A stretch of DNA of 64,000 nucleotides from Leucobacter luti (GTDB taxonomy: Bacteria; Actinomycetota; Actinomycetes; Actinomycetales; Microbacteriaceae): NCBI RefSeq assembly GCF_004217175.1, contig NZ_SHKI01000004.1, forward strand, positions 520,730 to 584,729. The letters are read 5' to 3'. A program made the translations under genes and the position numbers. Every line of letters begins with the position of its first letter. Position 1 is the stretch's first letter. Shown here piece after piece: positions 52,856 through 61,146 of this stretch. Under the pieces are notes generated by a model. That model was not told the origin of the DNA. It did not search any database and worked only from the letters and a program-made list of their open reading frames with translations.

Positions 52856-53956
52856 ATGGATGAGGCGAAGGACGAAGACGTCAAAGGTGCCCTCCTGCCA
52901 CTCAGCTTCGACGGCGGCAGATACTCCCAAGTCGGCTACCCGTTCGACACCGCAAGTGAGCTCTCGAACTATCAGAAGCTTCTCGTAGAAGTAGCGAAGC
53001 AAACCTGGCGCGAAGCCAATCCCGACCGTCAACGGCTTCCTCGCAATTTCGTGCAGTCGCTGGAGCTCCGCCTCACTGTGGTCGGGAAAGGCAGCGTGCT
53101 TCCCTACGCGGTCGGAGGGGCCTCGGCATCCACGCAGCAGCTCCTGGATCACTTCGACAGGATCCGCGATATTTTCGCCGAGATCGTCCAGAAGGGCTTC
53201 CTCCCGAGCTGGCTCTCGATAGATGCTAGAAAGGCGGCTCTTCGTGTGGGCGCCTCGCTCCGCACCGACGAAAGGGTGTTCCTCAACTCGCGAACCAAGG
53301 ACCGCGTGGAGTACACGCACGCTGACCGCGCTCTGATGGTCGCCAACGAGGAAGCGAGGAACACCCCTCAGAACGGCGTGCTCGCAGGCAAGGCCGTCGA
53401 GATTGACCCCGACAAGCAAAGCTTCCAGATCGAGCTCAGTGACGGCTCTAAGGTGCACGCCCGGTTCAGCAAGCCAGACCTCTGGCAGACCATCCATAAT
53501 TTCGTCAGCCCGAGCGCAGAAGCGAACGTCGTGCGGTTCCACGCACGATACCTCCAGTCCGCGGCTGGCGAGGTGCTCGTCGTAGAGGATGTCACCGACG
53601 TCGAGGAGTTCCTCGAATCCACTTCGGCATGGACTCCTCGTCTAGTCGAACTGCTCAAGTTGAAGACTGGCTGGCTCGACGGTGCTGGCAGCGCCATCAC
53701 CCTAGCAGCGATTGAGTACTCGAATGCGATCCTGAGCGGCCTCGAGCAGAGAGGCATCACCGGAGTGCGCGTCTACCCGACACCGCAGGGCGGTGTCCAG
53801 CTAGAAGCGGACAAGGGCGACCGATACGCAGAGCTGGTCATCTCCGAGGATCTCGTAATGGAAGGCTATCTCTCCGACTCGGAAACGGACGACGAGTTCT
53901 CCCCTCAGACGCCTGCCTCGGCTGTCGACCTCATCACCGAGGCCTTGAATGGCTGA
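52856..53956 (+). CDS. Hypothetical protein (366 aa), first gene of a two-gene unit
   Basis: A 366-residue soluble protein with no recognised domain. It has an N-terminal helical part (NYQKLLVEVAKQTWREANPD, VQSLELRLTVVGKGSVLPY), a beta-rich middle (QSFQIELSDGSKVHARFSKP; NVVRFHARYLQSAAGEVLVV) and an acidic end (LSDSETDDEFSP). GC content is visibly lower than in the operon upstream. A GGATAGACT -10 candidate lies just before the ATG, so its transcript may be nearly leaderless. It overlaps the next gene by 8 bp. The neighbouring restriction-modification gene makes a defence role possible. Confidence 0.7.
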   Translation: MDEAKDEDVKGALLPLSFDGGRYSQVGYPFDTASELSNYQKLLVEVAKQTWREANPDRQRLPRNFVQSLELRLTVVGKGSVLPYAVGGASASTQQLLDHFDRIRDIFAEIVQKGFLPSWLSIDARKAALRVGASLRTDERVFLNSRTKDRVEYTHADRALMVANEEARNTPQNGVLAGKAVEIDPDKQSFQIELSDGSKVHARFSKPDLWQTIHNFVSPSAEANVVRFHARYLQSAAGEVLVVEDVTDVEEFLESTSAWTPRLVELLKLKTGWLDGAGSAITLAAIEYSNAILSGLEQRGITGVRVYPTPQGGVQLEADKGDRYAELVISEDLVMEGYLSDSETDDEFSPQTPASAVDLITEALNG

Positions 53957-54443
53957 CGGCAGCAGCACGACCGGTCCCGCATTCGAGCCCCTTGCAGTGG
54001 GCGAGGTCCGGCTCGACGACGCGAACGAGTACTACTTCAGGCAGTGCCACCCCAGTTTCCTGGACCAGGGCATCCCGACCACGCAGATCTTCGGCGATTT
54101 CCCCAGCGACAATGGAAGGATATCTGGGAACCGCGGCAAGACCACCGATCCGAGGAGTGCCTACAAGTTCCACACCGAGACCCTCGACAATGACAGCGCC
54201 GGTGTCTGGGCAGTCACCGTCGGCGAGGTCGAGCAGGTCGAGTCACGAGTCGTGGACGACACGGGAGCACCGAGCGTCAGACCACCAGATCCGGTGCCTC
54301 CAGGCCATTCCTATGTCGACATGCAACATCTCTCGAAGCAGGAGCGCAGGCGCTTGCGCAAAAGCCTTCGAGACGCCGCAGTCGAACGCAGGCGCGTCTA
54401 CCCCGACGAGACTGGGACGCTGGACATGCCGGTTTCGGAGTAG
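53949..54443 (+). CDS. Hypothetical protein (164 aa), second gene of a two-gene unit
   Basis: A 164-residue protein. The pattern YYFRQCHPSFLDQGIPTTQI, then RGKTTDPRSAYKFHTETL and SAGVWAVTVGEVEQVESRV, and a basic C-terminus (SKQERRRLRKSLRDAAVERR) resembles, as I remember it, a widespread unnamed family found near defence and mobile genes. No catalytic motif is certain. It begins inside the end of the 366-residue gene, so the two products likely work together. Confidence 0.7.
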   Translation: MADGSSTTGPAFEPLAVGEVRLDDANEYYFRQCHPSFLDQGIPTTQIFGDFPSDNGRISGNRGKTTDPRSAYKFHTETLDNDSAGVWAVTVGEVEQVESRVVDDTGAPSVRPPDPVPPGHSYVDMQHLSKQERRRLRKSLRDAAVERRRVYPDETGTLDMPVSE

Positions 54444-54608
54444 CTGAATCGCCCTGCGAGTGCTTGGCCAGCCCGGACAGCCGCCACAGCGGCTCTCGAT
54501 CCGATCAGACTTCGCTCGTCTCTACGCTCACCTGAAGAAGAGCCGACGGAAGGCACATCGCCCACGTCTACGTTCGTTCTGAAGATCTGGCGCCCGCTGC
54601 AAGTAGGC

Positions 54609-57458
54609 TCACCTGCCGGCTGATGCGGTCCGCTTCGTCCTCTTCTGCGTGCCGATGGCCAGCTCGTTCGCTCCGCTCAGCTTCTCATAGCTCGAGAAGA
54701 GCGCCTGCTGCCGCGCCCTGTCGTCCACCTCGCCCTTCAACCCCAGCAGGGAGTCGATCGCGGCATCGAGCCTCCGATGAGCCCTCACGAGCTCAGGCGT
54801 CATCGCCAAGGGATTGTAGTGGTCGGCTAACGAGAGCCCTGGGCGGAGGGCGCGGGCCTCGAGGACTGCGCTCCCAGCCTCGATGATCGCCTCGCGCTGC
54901 GCTTCCTTCGGAATCGGCACCGGGAAGGTGTTCCAGGTCAGGGTGTTCGCGAATCTGGGGTCCGACTTGAGCCGGCCACCCACGGCGCGCTGCCATGCGA
55001 TGAACGCCGCGGACGAGGCTATGGCGAACACGAGGCCGGTGGGGTCCTCCGCCCAGAAGCTGCCGTTGCTGACGATGAAGTCGGGCGAGAGGTACCCCAC
55101 CGCCAAATAGGTGCGGTTCTCGCTGACGGTACGCGGAATGCAGACGTACTCCGTCGTGGGCTGAGCGATGTGCTTGAACAAGTAGGGGGTGTCCGCCAGC
55201 TTCACCGTGCTCGGTTCCGTCGATCGGCTCCGCACGTCCCTCACGTTGCTGAGGCGCCTGCGGAGCTCTGGACTCTGCCCGACGTCCTGCGGATCCATGT
55301 CGGTCAGCCACAGGCAGTACCTGATGCGCCCGTTCAGGAAGTCCTCGCCTCCGACAAACGGTCGGACGTACTGCGCAGCGACGCTGTCCGTCGCTCGGAC
55401 AGCCTCCATCTCTTCGATGGACATCACCAGTCCGCCCTTGTTCTCCTCGCCGCGCTTGGTGTCTCCCGCGACGTTGCCGTTCGCCACCTTCGGTACGAGT
55501 GGGGACAGTGGCTGCGTGCGCTTCTGGACGATGACATCAGCAGCATCGAGCAAGTAAGCATTGATGACCTTCGCCCTGGTCTCTTCGGGGTTCCCACGCA
55601 GATCCGGGTAGCTGAACAGCCGCCCCTCTCCCGGCCCCCTCCTCCCGCGTGCGAACCCGACGATGTTGCAGTGCACGCTCGCCGCATCAGGGGCCTCAGA
55701 GGTCCACATGAAGGTCCGGTGGGCGAATTTGATCCGCCACCCTTCGGCCTTGAGCGGCCCGAACAGGAGCGGCACGGGTTCGCCCTGCGTGATCGAGTTC
55801 GTCGAGACGAATGCGAACTCGCCGTCGTAGTCGCTTTTCTGGAACAGCTTGATCGACTGGGCGTGCCACCCTGTCACGTAGTCCAGGCGACCGATCTTTT
55901 CGGTGCCCCAGACCACCTGCAGGTCGAGCTTCTGGTCAGCCGTGCGCTGATCGTAGCCGACGAAGGGAGGATTTCCGAGCACATAGAGTTTCTCGGTCGG
56001 CTCGACCACGTCGCTCCAGTCGATACGGAGTGCGTTCCCGACGCGAATGGTCTGGACCTTGTCAAGCGGCAGCGTCTCCGGAGCCATGCCGAGAGCCAGT
56101 TCCATGGCCATGTTCGCCTGGTGCTCGACGAGGTGCATTGCAGTCGACGCGATCTGAGCCGGCCACTCCTCGATCTCGATGCCGTGGAACTGGTCGATCC
56201 TGACGACCAGCGACTCCTCCAGGAAGGTCAAGGTCGGTTTCACCGCACCGAGATTGAGCAGCTGCTGCAGGACCTCCAGATCGAGTGCACGGAGTTCACG
56301 GTATGCGACCACGAGGAAGTTCCCGCAGCCACAGGCCGGGTCGAGGAATTGCATCTCTCCCATGCGTTTGCGCAGTCTCTGCAGCTTGCCTGAGTCGTAG
56401 AATCCGTCGAGGAACTGATCGCGGAGCTCGTCGAGGAACATCGGGCTTATCACCTTCATGATGTTCGGTTCGGTCGTGTAGTGCTCGCCCAGCTCGCGCC
56501 TCGCGGTCTTGTTCTTCACCGCTTGGAACATGCTGCCGAATATCGCAGGCGAGATCGACGACCAGTTGAACTTCGAGGCGTCGATGAGCCGTTGACGCAT
56601 CACCGCGTCAAACGACGGAATCGAGAGCGGCCCCTCGAACACTCCGCCGTTCACGTATGGGAAGCGAGCCATCGACTCATCAAGGGTGCTCTGACGCTTC
56701 GAAGGCTCGGTTCCGAGGACCTGGTAGAGCAGCGACAGCTGAGCTCCCAGGTCGGATCCGTCCTCTGCGGTCCGGGTCTCAAGGAACTCGAGGAATATGT
56801 CTCGCTCCGGCCACACTCCAGCATCGTCCGCATACATTGCGAAGAGGGTCCTGACGAGGAAGACGCTCGCCTCGTGATCGTCGTAGCCTGATCCCTCGAG
56901 CGCCTCATACAGACCGGCCATCAGCTTCGCCGCCTTGATCGACGCCTGTTCCTGCTGCACCGAGCCGAACTGCCGCTCGCCGTAGCCGGCGAGGAATGCG
57001 AGCTTGTCTGCTTCATCGCGGAGCTCGCCCAGCTCAAACTCTTCGACTGGGTCCTGCCGGTCTGCGTGGATATCGAGGAGTCTGAACCTGCGGAAGTCGC
57101 AGCTCAGTACCCAACGCGGCATTTCGGCATCAGGAAGGTCATCGAGGTAATCGAGGGCTTGCCGCTCTGCTTTCTCCAGATCTTCGCCCGCCGACTTCAT
57201 CTCGATCGCGAGCACGCCGGGAATCAATGCGTCTATATACCCGTCGCCGCCGGTCGATGACCGCTTCACTCGTTTCTCATAGAACGCTGCTCGGGTCTCA
57301 GTGATCCCGTATACGCCGAGGAGATCCCTCACGAAGCTTTGGGCATGCTGCTTCTCGGTTGCAGGGACATCTTTCCAATCGATGCTCAGCTTCGCAGCGC
57401 GGCTCCGGATGGCATTCATTGACATAGGTTTCGGCACATTGACAAATCTATCTGACAC
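54609..57458 (-). CDS. MmeI-like single-chain restriction-modification enzyme (type IIL/IIG)
   Basis: A 949-residue protein. The N-terminal PD-ExK nuclease appears as GYIDALIPGVLAIEMKSAG (D...E-x-K, about residues 74-92). A helical linker follows, then the m6A methyltransferase with motif I MQFLDPACGCGNFLVVAYRE and motif IV LGNPPFVGYDQ. The last 300 residues form the target recognition domain, ending in NTLTWNTFPVPIP and a helical tail. One such chain cuts and methylates DNA and needs no partner. All key residues are present. Start is uncertain: GTG 57458 (GGTGAT upstream), GTG 57437 or ATG 57425. It would protect the element's niche against phage or rival plasmids. Confidence 0.9.
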   Translation of the reverse strand: MSDRFVNVPKPMSMNAIRSRAAKLSIDWKDVPATEKQHAQSFVRDLLGVYGITETRAAFYEKRVKRSSTGGDGYIDALIPGVLAIEMKSAGEDLEKAERQALDYLDDLPDAEMPRWVLSCDFRRFRLLDIHADRQDPVEEFELGELRDEADKLAFLAGYGERQFGSVQQEQASIKAAKLMAGLYEALEGSGYDDHEASVFLVRTLFAMYADDAGVWPERDIFLEFLETRTAEDGSDLGAQLSLLYQVLGTEPSKRQSTLDESMARFPYVNGGVFEGPLSIPSFDAVMRQRLIDASKFNWSSISPAIFGSMFQAVKNKTARRELGEHYTTEPNIMKVISPMFLDELRDQFLDGFYDSGKLQRLRKRMGEMQFLDPACGCGNFLVVAYRELRALDLEVLQQLLNLGAVKPTLTFLEESLVVRIDQFHGIEIEEWPAQIASTAMHLVEHQANMAMELALGMAPETLPLDKVQTIRVGNALRIDWSDVVEPTEKLYVLGNPPFVGYDQRTADQKLDLQVVWGTEKIGRLDYVTGWHAQSIKLFQKSDYDGEFAFVSTNSITQGEPVPLLFGPLKAEGWRIKFAHRTFMWTSEAPDAASVHCNIVGFARGRRGPGEGRLFSYPDLRGNPEETRAKVINAYLLDAADVIVQKRTQPLSPLVPKVANGNVAGDTKRGEENKGGLVMSIEEMEAVRATDSVAAQYVRPFVGGEDFLNGRIRYCLWLTDMDPQDVGQSPELRRRLSNVRDVRSRSTEPSTVKLADTPYLFKHIAQPTTEYVCIPRTVSENRTYLAVGYLSPDFIVSNGSFWAEDPTGLVFAIASSAAFIAWQRAVGGRLKSDPRFANTLTWNTFPVPIPKEAQREAIIEAGSAVLEARALRPGLSLADHYNPLAMTPELVRAHRRLDAAIDSLLGLKGEVDDRARQQALFSSYEKLSGANELAIGTQKRTKRTASAGR

Positions 57459-57517
57459 CTACGACATCACCGGCCTCTGACCAGGCCTATCGCAGATCCT
57501 CGCGCGCGCGAAAAAAG

Positions 57518-57564
57518 AACCCCGTTCCCGGAGGCGCCGCAGCGCGGCTCCCGGGAACGGGGTT
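57518..57564 (-). terminator. Terminator downstream of the 111-residue gene
   Basis: A 14-bp stem (57518-57531 with 57551-57564) is followed on the minus strand by TTCTTTTTT. It ends the transcript of the gene at 57586-57921 and separates it from the restriction-modification gene. Confidence 0.85.
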
Positions 57565-57585
57565 ATCGTGTTCCTGTCCTGGCGC

Positions 57586-57921
57586 CTACGGCACCAGCAC
57601 CAGTGAGGACTCTCCTTCCAGCGAGCGCCCGCGCTGAAGCAGCGCCGCAGCGTACTGGAGCTCGACGTCCTGCAAGCCCAGCCAGCCCTCCTTGAGCGCC
57701 TCCAGCGCCTTCGCGTGGGCCGCCTCGCTGCGCTCGTGCTCGGGCAGCGCTTCGATCCGCTCGAGCTCCTCCCCAGCAGAGGCGAATATCTTCTCCATGA
57801 TGTTCCTCGCCACGCGGATCTCGTCGAGCCGGCCAGGGATCTTCTCCTGCGGCAGCTTCGACGCCGGGACCTTCATCCAGCCGGTCGTGTTGATCATGTT
57901 CTTCGGGTCGATGTTCTGCAT
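57586..57921 (-). CDS. Small helical hypothetical protein (111 aa)
   Basis: A 111-residue, mainly helical protein (LDEIRVARNIMEKIFASAGE; SEAAHAKALEALKEGWLGLQ) with no recognised domain. A canonical AAGGAG site precedes the ATG, and a terminator follows, so it is a monocistronic unit. An inverted repeat (57973-57995) in the leader region may control it. Confidence 0.68.
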   Translation of the reverse strand: MQNIDPKNMINTTGWMKVPASKLPQEKIPGRLDEIRVARNIMEKIFASAGEELERIEALPEHERSEAAHAKALEALKEGWLGLQDVELQYAAALLQRGRSLEGESSLVLVP

Positions 57922-58556
57922 GGTTGCTCCTTGGAGATTTCTGAAACGAGTACTTCTCGCAAGTGCACCCTCGGCAGCGACAGTAAGTCGCTGCCATCGC
58001 TGAGCGCGGCTCAGCCCTCTTCGGACGCGATCCGGCTGGGACGAGTCAGGTCGTCGCAGCTTCACTCCGTAAGGGAGGAGCCGAAGTGCTCCGATCAGGT
58101 GCTTCTTGCACCCGCCTTCTCGGACGGGCCGAAGGCCCGGCCACGAGCCTGCCCTGGCACGGCTCGCGCGCTCGCCTCGAGGGACTCTCCTCGAATCCCG
58201 ATGGCGACGCCGTCGACGAGCCTCCACGACGGAGGACGGCTAGACCTTCAGCTCCGCTCCTGAGAAGGAGTGCTTGCATCCTCGGCTCTGAAACTGCCTT
58301 CACACCCAAACCGGCTGGCCGTGCAACGGGCAGCTGAGGTGGATCCCGGTAGGGGCCGCCTCCAGCAAGCATGCCCCTCGGATGCGCGCAAGTAGCGGAA
58401 CGAATGATAATGAGTTCGCGCGAGCGGAGCTAAAGTCTAGTACCAAAAAATGTTAAAAATCTGCAAGAATGCCTCAATTATCCTGAGAAATGGGCATATC
58501 GTTAGGCTTCCGTTACTTGCAAGGCCGCAAGTCCACATTCGGCACTAGCGGTCGAG
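57922..58556. other. Gene-free stretch with inverted repeats and an AT-rich segment
   Basis: This 635-bp stretch shows no gene I can support. It holds GGCAGCGAC-AGTAA-GTCGCTGCC (57973-57995) and TGAGC-GCG-GCTCA (58001-58013), both upstream of the 111-residue gene on the minus strand, and an AT-rich part (58385-58555) that is unusual for this genome and lies downstream of the XRE gene. Confidence 0.6.
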
Positions 58557-58832
58557 CTACTTCGACGCCTGCGCCGTCGGCGCGTCCGGCCTCGGCTCGA
58601 TATTGGAAGCACTGCTCCGAGCCCGCGCGACCAGCCTGAAGACGAGGCCTAGCTTCTCGGCCATCCCGTCGATCGTGTCGAGCGAGATGTTGTGCTCGGA
58701 TCTTTCCAGGCCCGCAGTGTATCTGGGCGTCAGGCTGAGTCGACGCGCGAGCTCCTCCTGCGTTATCCGCTCATCGGCGCGGTACTGACGCAGAGCAGCG
58801 CCGAACTGCTTCCTGAGCGCTGAATCTTCCAC
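58557..58832 (-). CDS. XRE-family (Cro/CI-like) regulator
   Basis: A 91-residue HTH protein. Residues 10-65 form the HTH_3 fold: FGAALRQYRADERITQEELA, RRLSLTPRYTAGLERSEHNI, SLDTIDGMAEKLGLVF. It starts at GTG 58832. An inverted repeat at 58868-58883, 36 bp upstream, is a likely operator for autoregulation and for the divergent membrane protein cluster starting at 59076. Confidence 0.88.
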   Translation of the reverse strand: MEDSALRKQFGAALRQYRADERITQEELARRLSLTPRYTAGLERSEHNISLDTIDGMAEKLGLVFRLVARARSSASNIEPRPDAPTAQASK

Positions 58833-58865
58833 GTAACAAGCGTCACGCCCGGATGCTATCGTGAC

Positions 58866-58885
58866 CAGGTGATTATCATCACCCG
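58866..58885. promoter_or_regulatory. XRE operator candidate
   Basis: Perfect inverted repeat GGTGAT-TATC-ATCACC (58868-58883), extended by CC/GG at the flanks with one mismatch pair. It lies between the XRE gene and the divergent gene cluster at 59076. Confidence 0.6.
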
Positions 58886-59075
58886 GTAGCTATAGCAGCC
58901 TGTAGTGTTGAACTCGTCGCGCACTGTTTCGCGCGGCGAGGCACGAGCAGTCAGCCGCCCTCAGCGGAGGCGACACGCTCGTAGCCACAGACACCGATGC
59001 GCCGCGCCACTGGCGGCATGACGAGGAGGACCAAGTGCGTAGTACCTTTCCAGCGCGACAGCTGAGGTCCGGCTC

Positions 59076-60116
59076 TTGAACCTCCATCGCGACATTCGCG
59101 ACCTCCAGTCCCAGGCGAACCGGATCGAGCACAATCAGCGGAAGGCGCAGGAGTTCCGCAACGAGCAGCAGCGCGCTGCGCGTGCAGCCCGGGATCAGGC
59201 CCGCGCCGATCAGCGCAACGCCGTCGCCGGAGGCCTCGCGTTCGCCGGCTCGGCGCTCTTCACCACCTGGTTGCTCGACCGCAGGGACCGGAAGGCCCAC
59301 GCGGAGGAGCTCCGGCGCCAGGAGCAGGACCGCCAGTACCAGCACTGGCTCGCATCGACCCCGGAAGGCCAGGCCTACTGGCAGTGGCGCCACCAGGCGC
59401 TCGCGCTCGAGGAGTCCTTCGAGGAGCGCGACCTGCGCTGGCAGCACGCCTGGAGCGAGGCCGTGCCGTACGCGGCGAGCCTGGTGCAGCCCGCCGAGCG
59501 GCAGCGCTTCGAGCGCAACCGCAAGCAGCTCATGGGCAGCGGCCTGCGCGTCTGGGCGATGATCGCATTCGCGCTGGCCGCAGTGAACGTATTGTTCACC
59601 CTGTTCCAGGCGTTAGCAACGAAAGCACTCGATGCGCGCTACAACGAGAAGGTCGCCCTCTGGCAGGACTGCGTGCGCGAAATGGAGGCGGGCAACCCCC
59701 TCTACTACGAGAGCCTCTGCAACGAGATCGACCCCGGTTCCGGCTGGCAGAACGTGATCGGCGCGTCCGTGTGGGTGCTGCTGTTCCTCGCCGTCGGGGT
59801 CCTGCTGCTCATGATCCGTCGCGCACGGATGCGCGCTGCGAAGAACGATCAGGCAGTGCTCCATGAGGTGCAGTCCCGCACCGCCCACTTCGGCTACGAT
59901 CCGCTCGCGCTGCCGACCGGATGGGTGCCGTTCCGCTGGTGGGCCGACCCGGCATTCGGCCAGCACAGGCACGATGTGCAGCACCTCGCCTGGAACGGCA
60001 GCTCCCTGCGCCCCCAACCGGATCAGCTGATCCCGCTCGTCCTGCCGGCCGTCATAAACACAGACCAGAGGCTGCCGCAGAACATCAACGCGCTGCTGAC
60101 CGAGTACTCGCAGTAG
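59076..60116 (+). CDS. Membrane protein with N-terminal coiled coil (346 aa)
   Basis: A 346-residue protein starting at a TTG codon (LNLHRDIRDLQSQANRIEHN). A charged coiled coil (residues 1-50) is followed by a short hydrophobic segment (VAGGLAFAGSALFTTWLL), a second Gln/Arg-rich helical part, and two clear membrane helices (VWAMIAFALAAVNVLFTLF; VIGASVWVLLFLAVGVLLLM) flanking an extracytoplasmic loop with two Cys. C-terminal domain is cytoplasmic. Not recognised. It heads a group with two exported proteins, suggesting an envelope or transfer function. Confidence 0.7.
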   Translation: MNLHRDIRDLQSQANRIEHNQRKAQEFRNEQQRAARAARDQARADQRNAVAGGLAFAGSALFTTWLLDRRDRKAHAEELRRQEQDRQYQHWLASTPEGQAYWQWRHQALALEESFEERDLRWQHAWSEAVPYAASLVQPAERQRFERNRKQLMGSGLRVWAMIAFALAAVNVLFTLFQALATKALDARYNEKVALWQDCVREMEAGNPLYYESLCNEIDPGSGWQNVIGASVWVLLFLAVGVLLLMIRRARMRAAKNDQAVLHEVQSRTAHFGYDPLALPTGWVPFRWWADPAFGQHRHDVQHLAWNGSSLRPQPDQLIPLVLPAVINTDQRLPQNINALLTEYSQ

Positions 60117-60185
60117 CTGACACCGGCACTCCCACCAAAGCCGCTTGAACCGTCCGACCCTCAAAAACATGGAGACCCTGACCTA

Positions 60186-61118
60186 ATGAAACCCCTGAAG
60201 ACCGCCACCGCGCTGCTCGCAACTCTCGCACTCACATCGACCCTCGCAGCCTGCTCCGGCGGCGGTGACGGGGCCACAGCTGGCAACACCGGCAGCAACC
60301 CCTCACTCGACGAGACCTTCGACTGGTCGCGCGCGAGCCACGGCCCGGTAAAAACGGTGCAGTTCGTCCTCCCCGACGAGCTCGTCGCCATCGCGCCGGA
60401 GCTCGAGAACCTCACCGCAGTCCCGGTCAGCGCGACCGCGCGAGAGCTCGACTCGGCGAGCATGTGCGCCGTGGACATCGCGTACGACTTCCCCCAGGGA
60501 ACAGAAGCCCTCGCGGGCCCCGACGTCGCGGACGACGGGGAGATCGCCAGGATGGCCGCTGAGCAGGCCTACGACGCGCTCCACGCCGTCTACATCGAAG
60601 GCATCGAGATGCCGGAGGGCGTGGACGATCCCGACGAGCTGCGCAGCATCGCCGAGGAACAAGTGCGCGAGCACTTCAAGGCACTGAACCCGCCCACCGA
60701 GGCAGAGCTCGACGAGGCCGTGAAGCAGATCATGTCGGATCAGTACGACCGCGTGTTCGCAGAGTACTTCGACCCCGCGAAGGCCACGCAGTCCGAGCAG
60801 CAGGGCCGCACCGACGGGCAGAACCTGTTCGGCGCCGACGCGAAGCCGATCGAGGAGCTCGACAGCAGCGACCCGGAGCGAGGAAAGTACTACTCGGCAG
60901 ACCTCGAGACGCTGACGACGGTCTGGGACTGCGCCTCCGACCCGCTCGACGCGAGCACCTACGAGAGCGCCTGGTTCCAAGTCCTGACCAGCGACGACGA
61001 GCAGCATTCCTTCGCCGTCGCCCACATCACGTCGACCAAGAACGGCGACATCTACATCTTCGACGCAGAGATCCGCGACTACGAGACCGACGTCAACGGC
61101 GACTGGATCGCCGACTAG
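60186..61118 (+). CDS. Putative lipoprotein (310 aa)
   Basis: A 310-residue acidic lipoprotein. Signal peptide MKPLKTATALLATLALTSTL followed by the lipobox LAAC (Cys23) and a Ser/Gly linker. Two further Cys (SMCAVD, WDCASD) could form a disulfide outside the membrane. The middle is helical and acidic (IARMAAEQAYDALHAVYIEG); the end is beta-rich (HSFAVAHITSTKNGDIYIFD). Function unknown; 69 bp after the membrane protein gene. Confidence 0.75.
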   Translation: MKPLKTATALLATLALTSTLAACSGGGDGATAGNTGSNPSLDETFDWSRASHGPVKTVQFVLPDELVAIAPELENLTAVPVSATARELDSASMCAVDIAYDFPQGTEALAGPDVADDGEIARMAAEQAYDALHAVYIEGIEMPEGVDDPDELRSIAEEQVREHFKALNPPTEAELDEAVKQIMSDQYDRVFAEYFDPAKATQSEQQGRTDGQNLFGADAKPIEELDSSDPERGKYYSADLETLTTVWDCASDPLDASTYESAWFQVLTSDDEQHSFAVAHITSTKNGDIYIFDAEIRDYETDVNGDWIAD

Positions 61119-61146
61119 GCGCCGCGCGCCCGGTCCCGCACTCATC

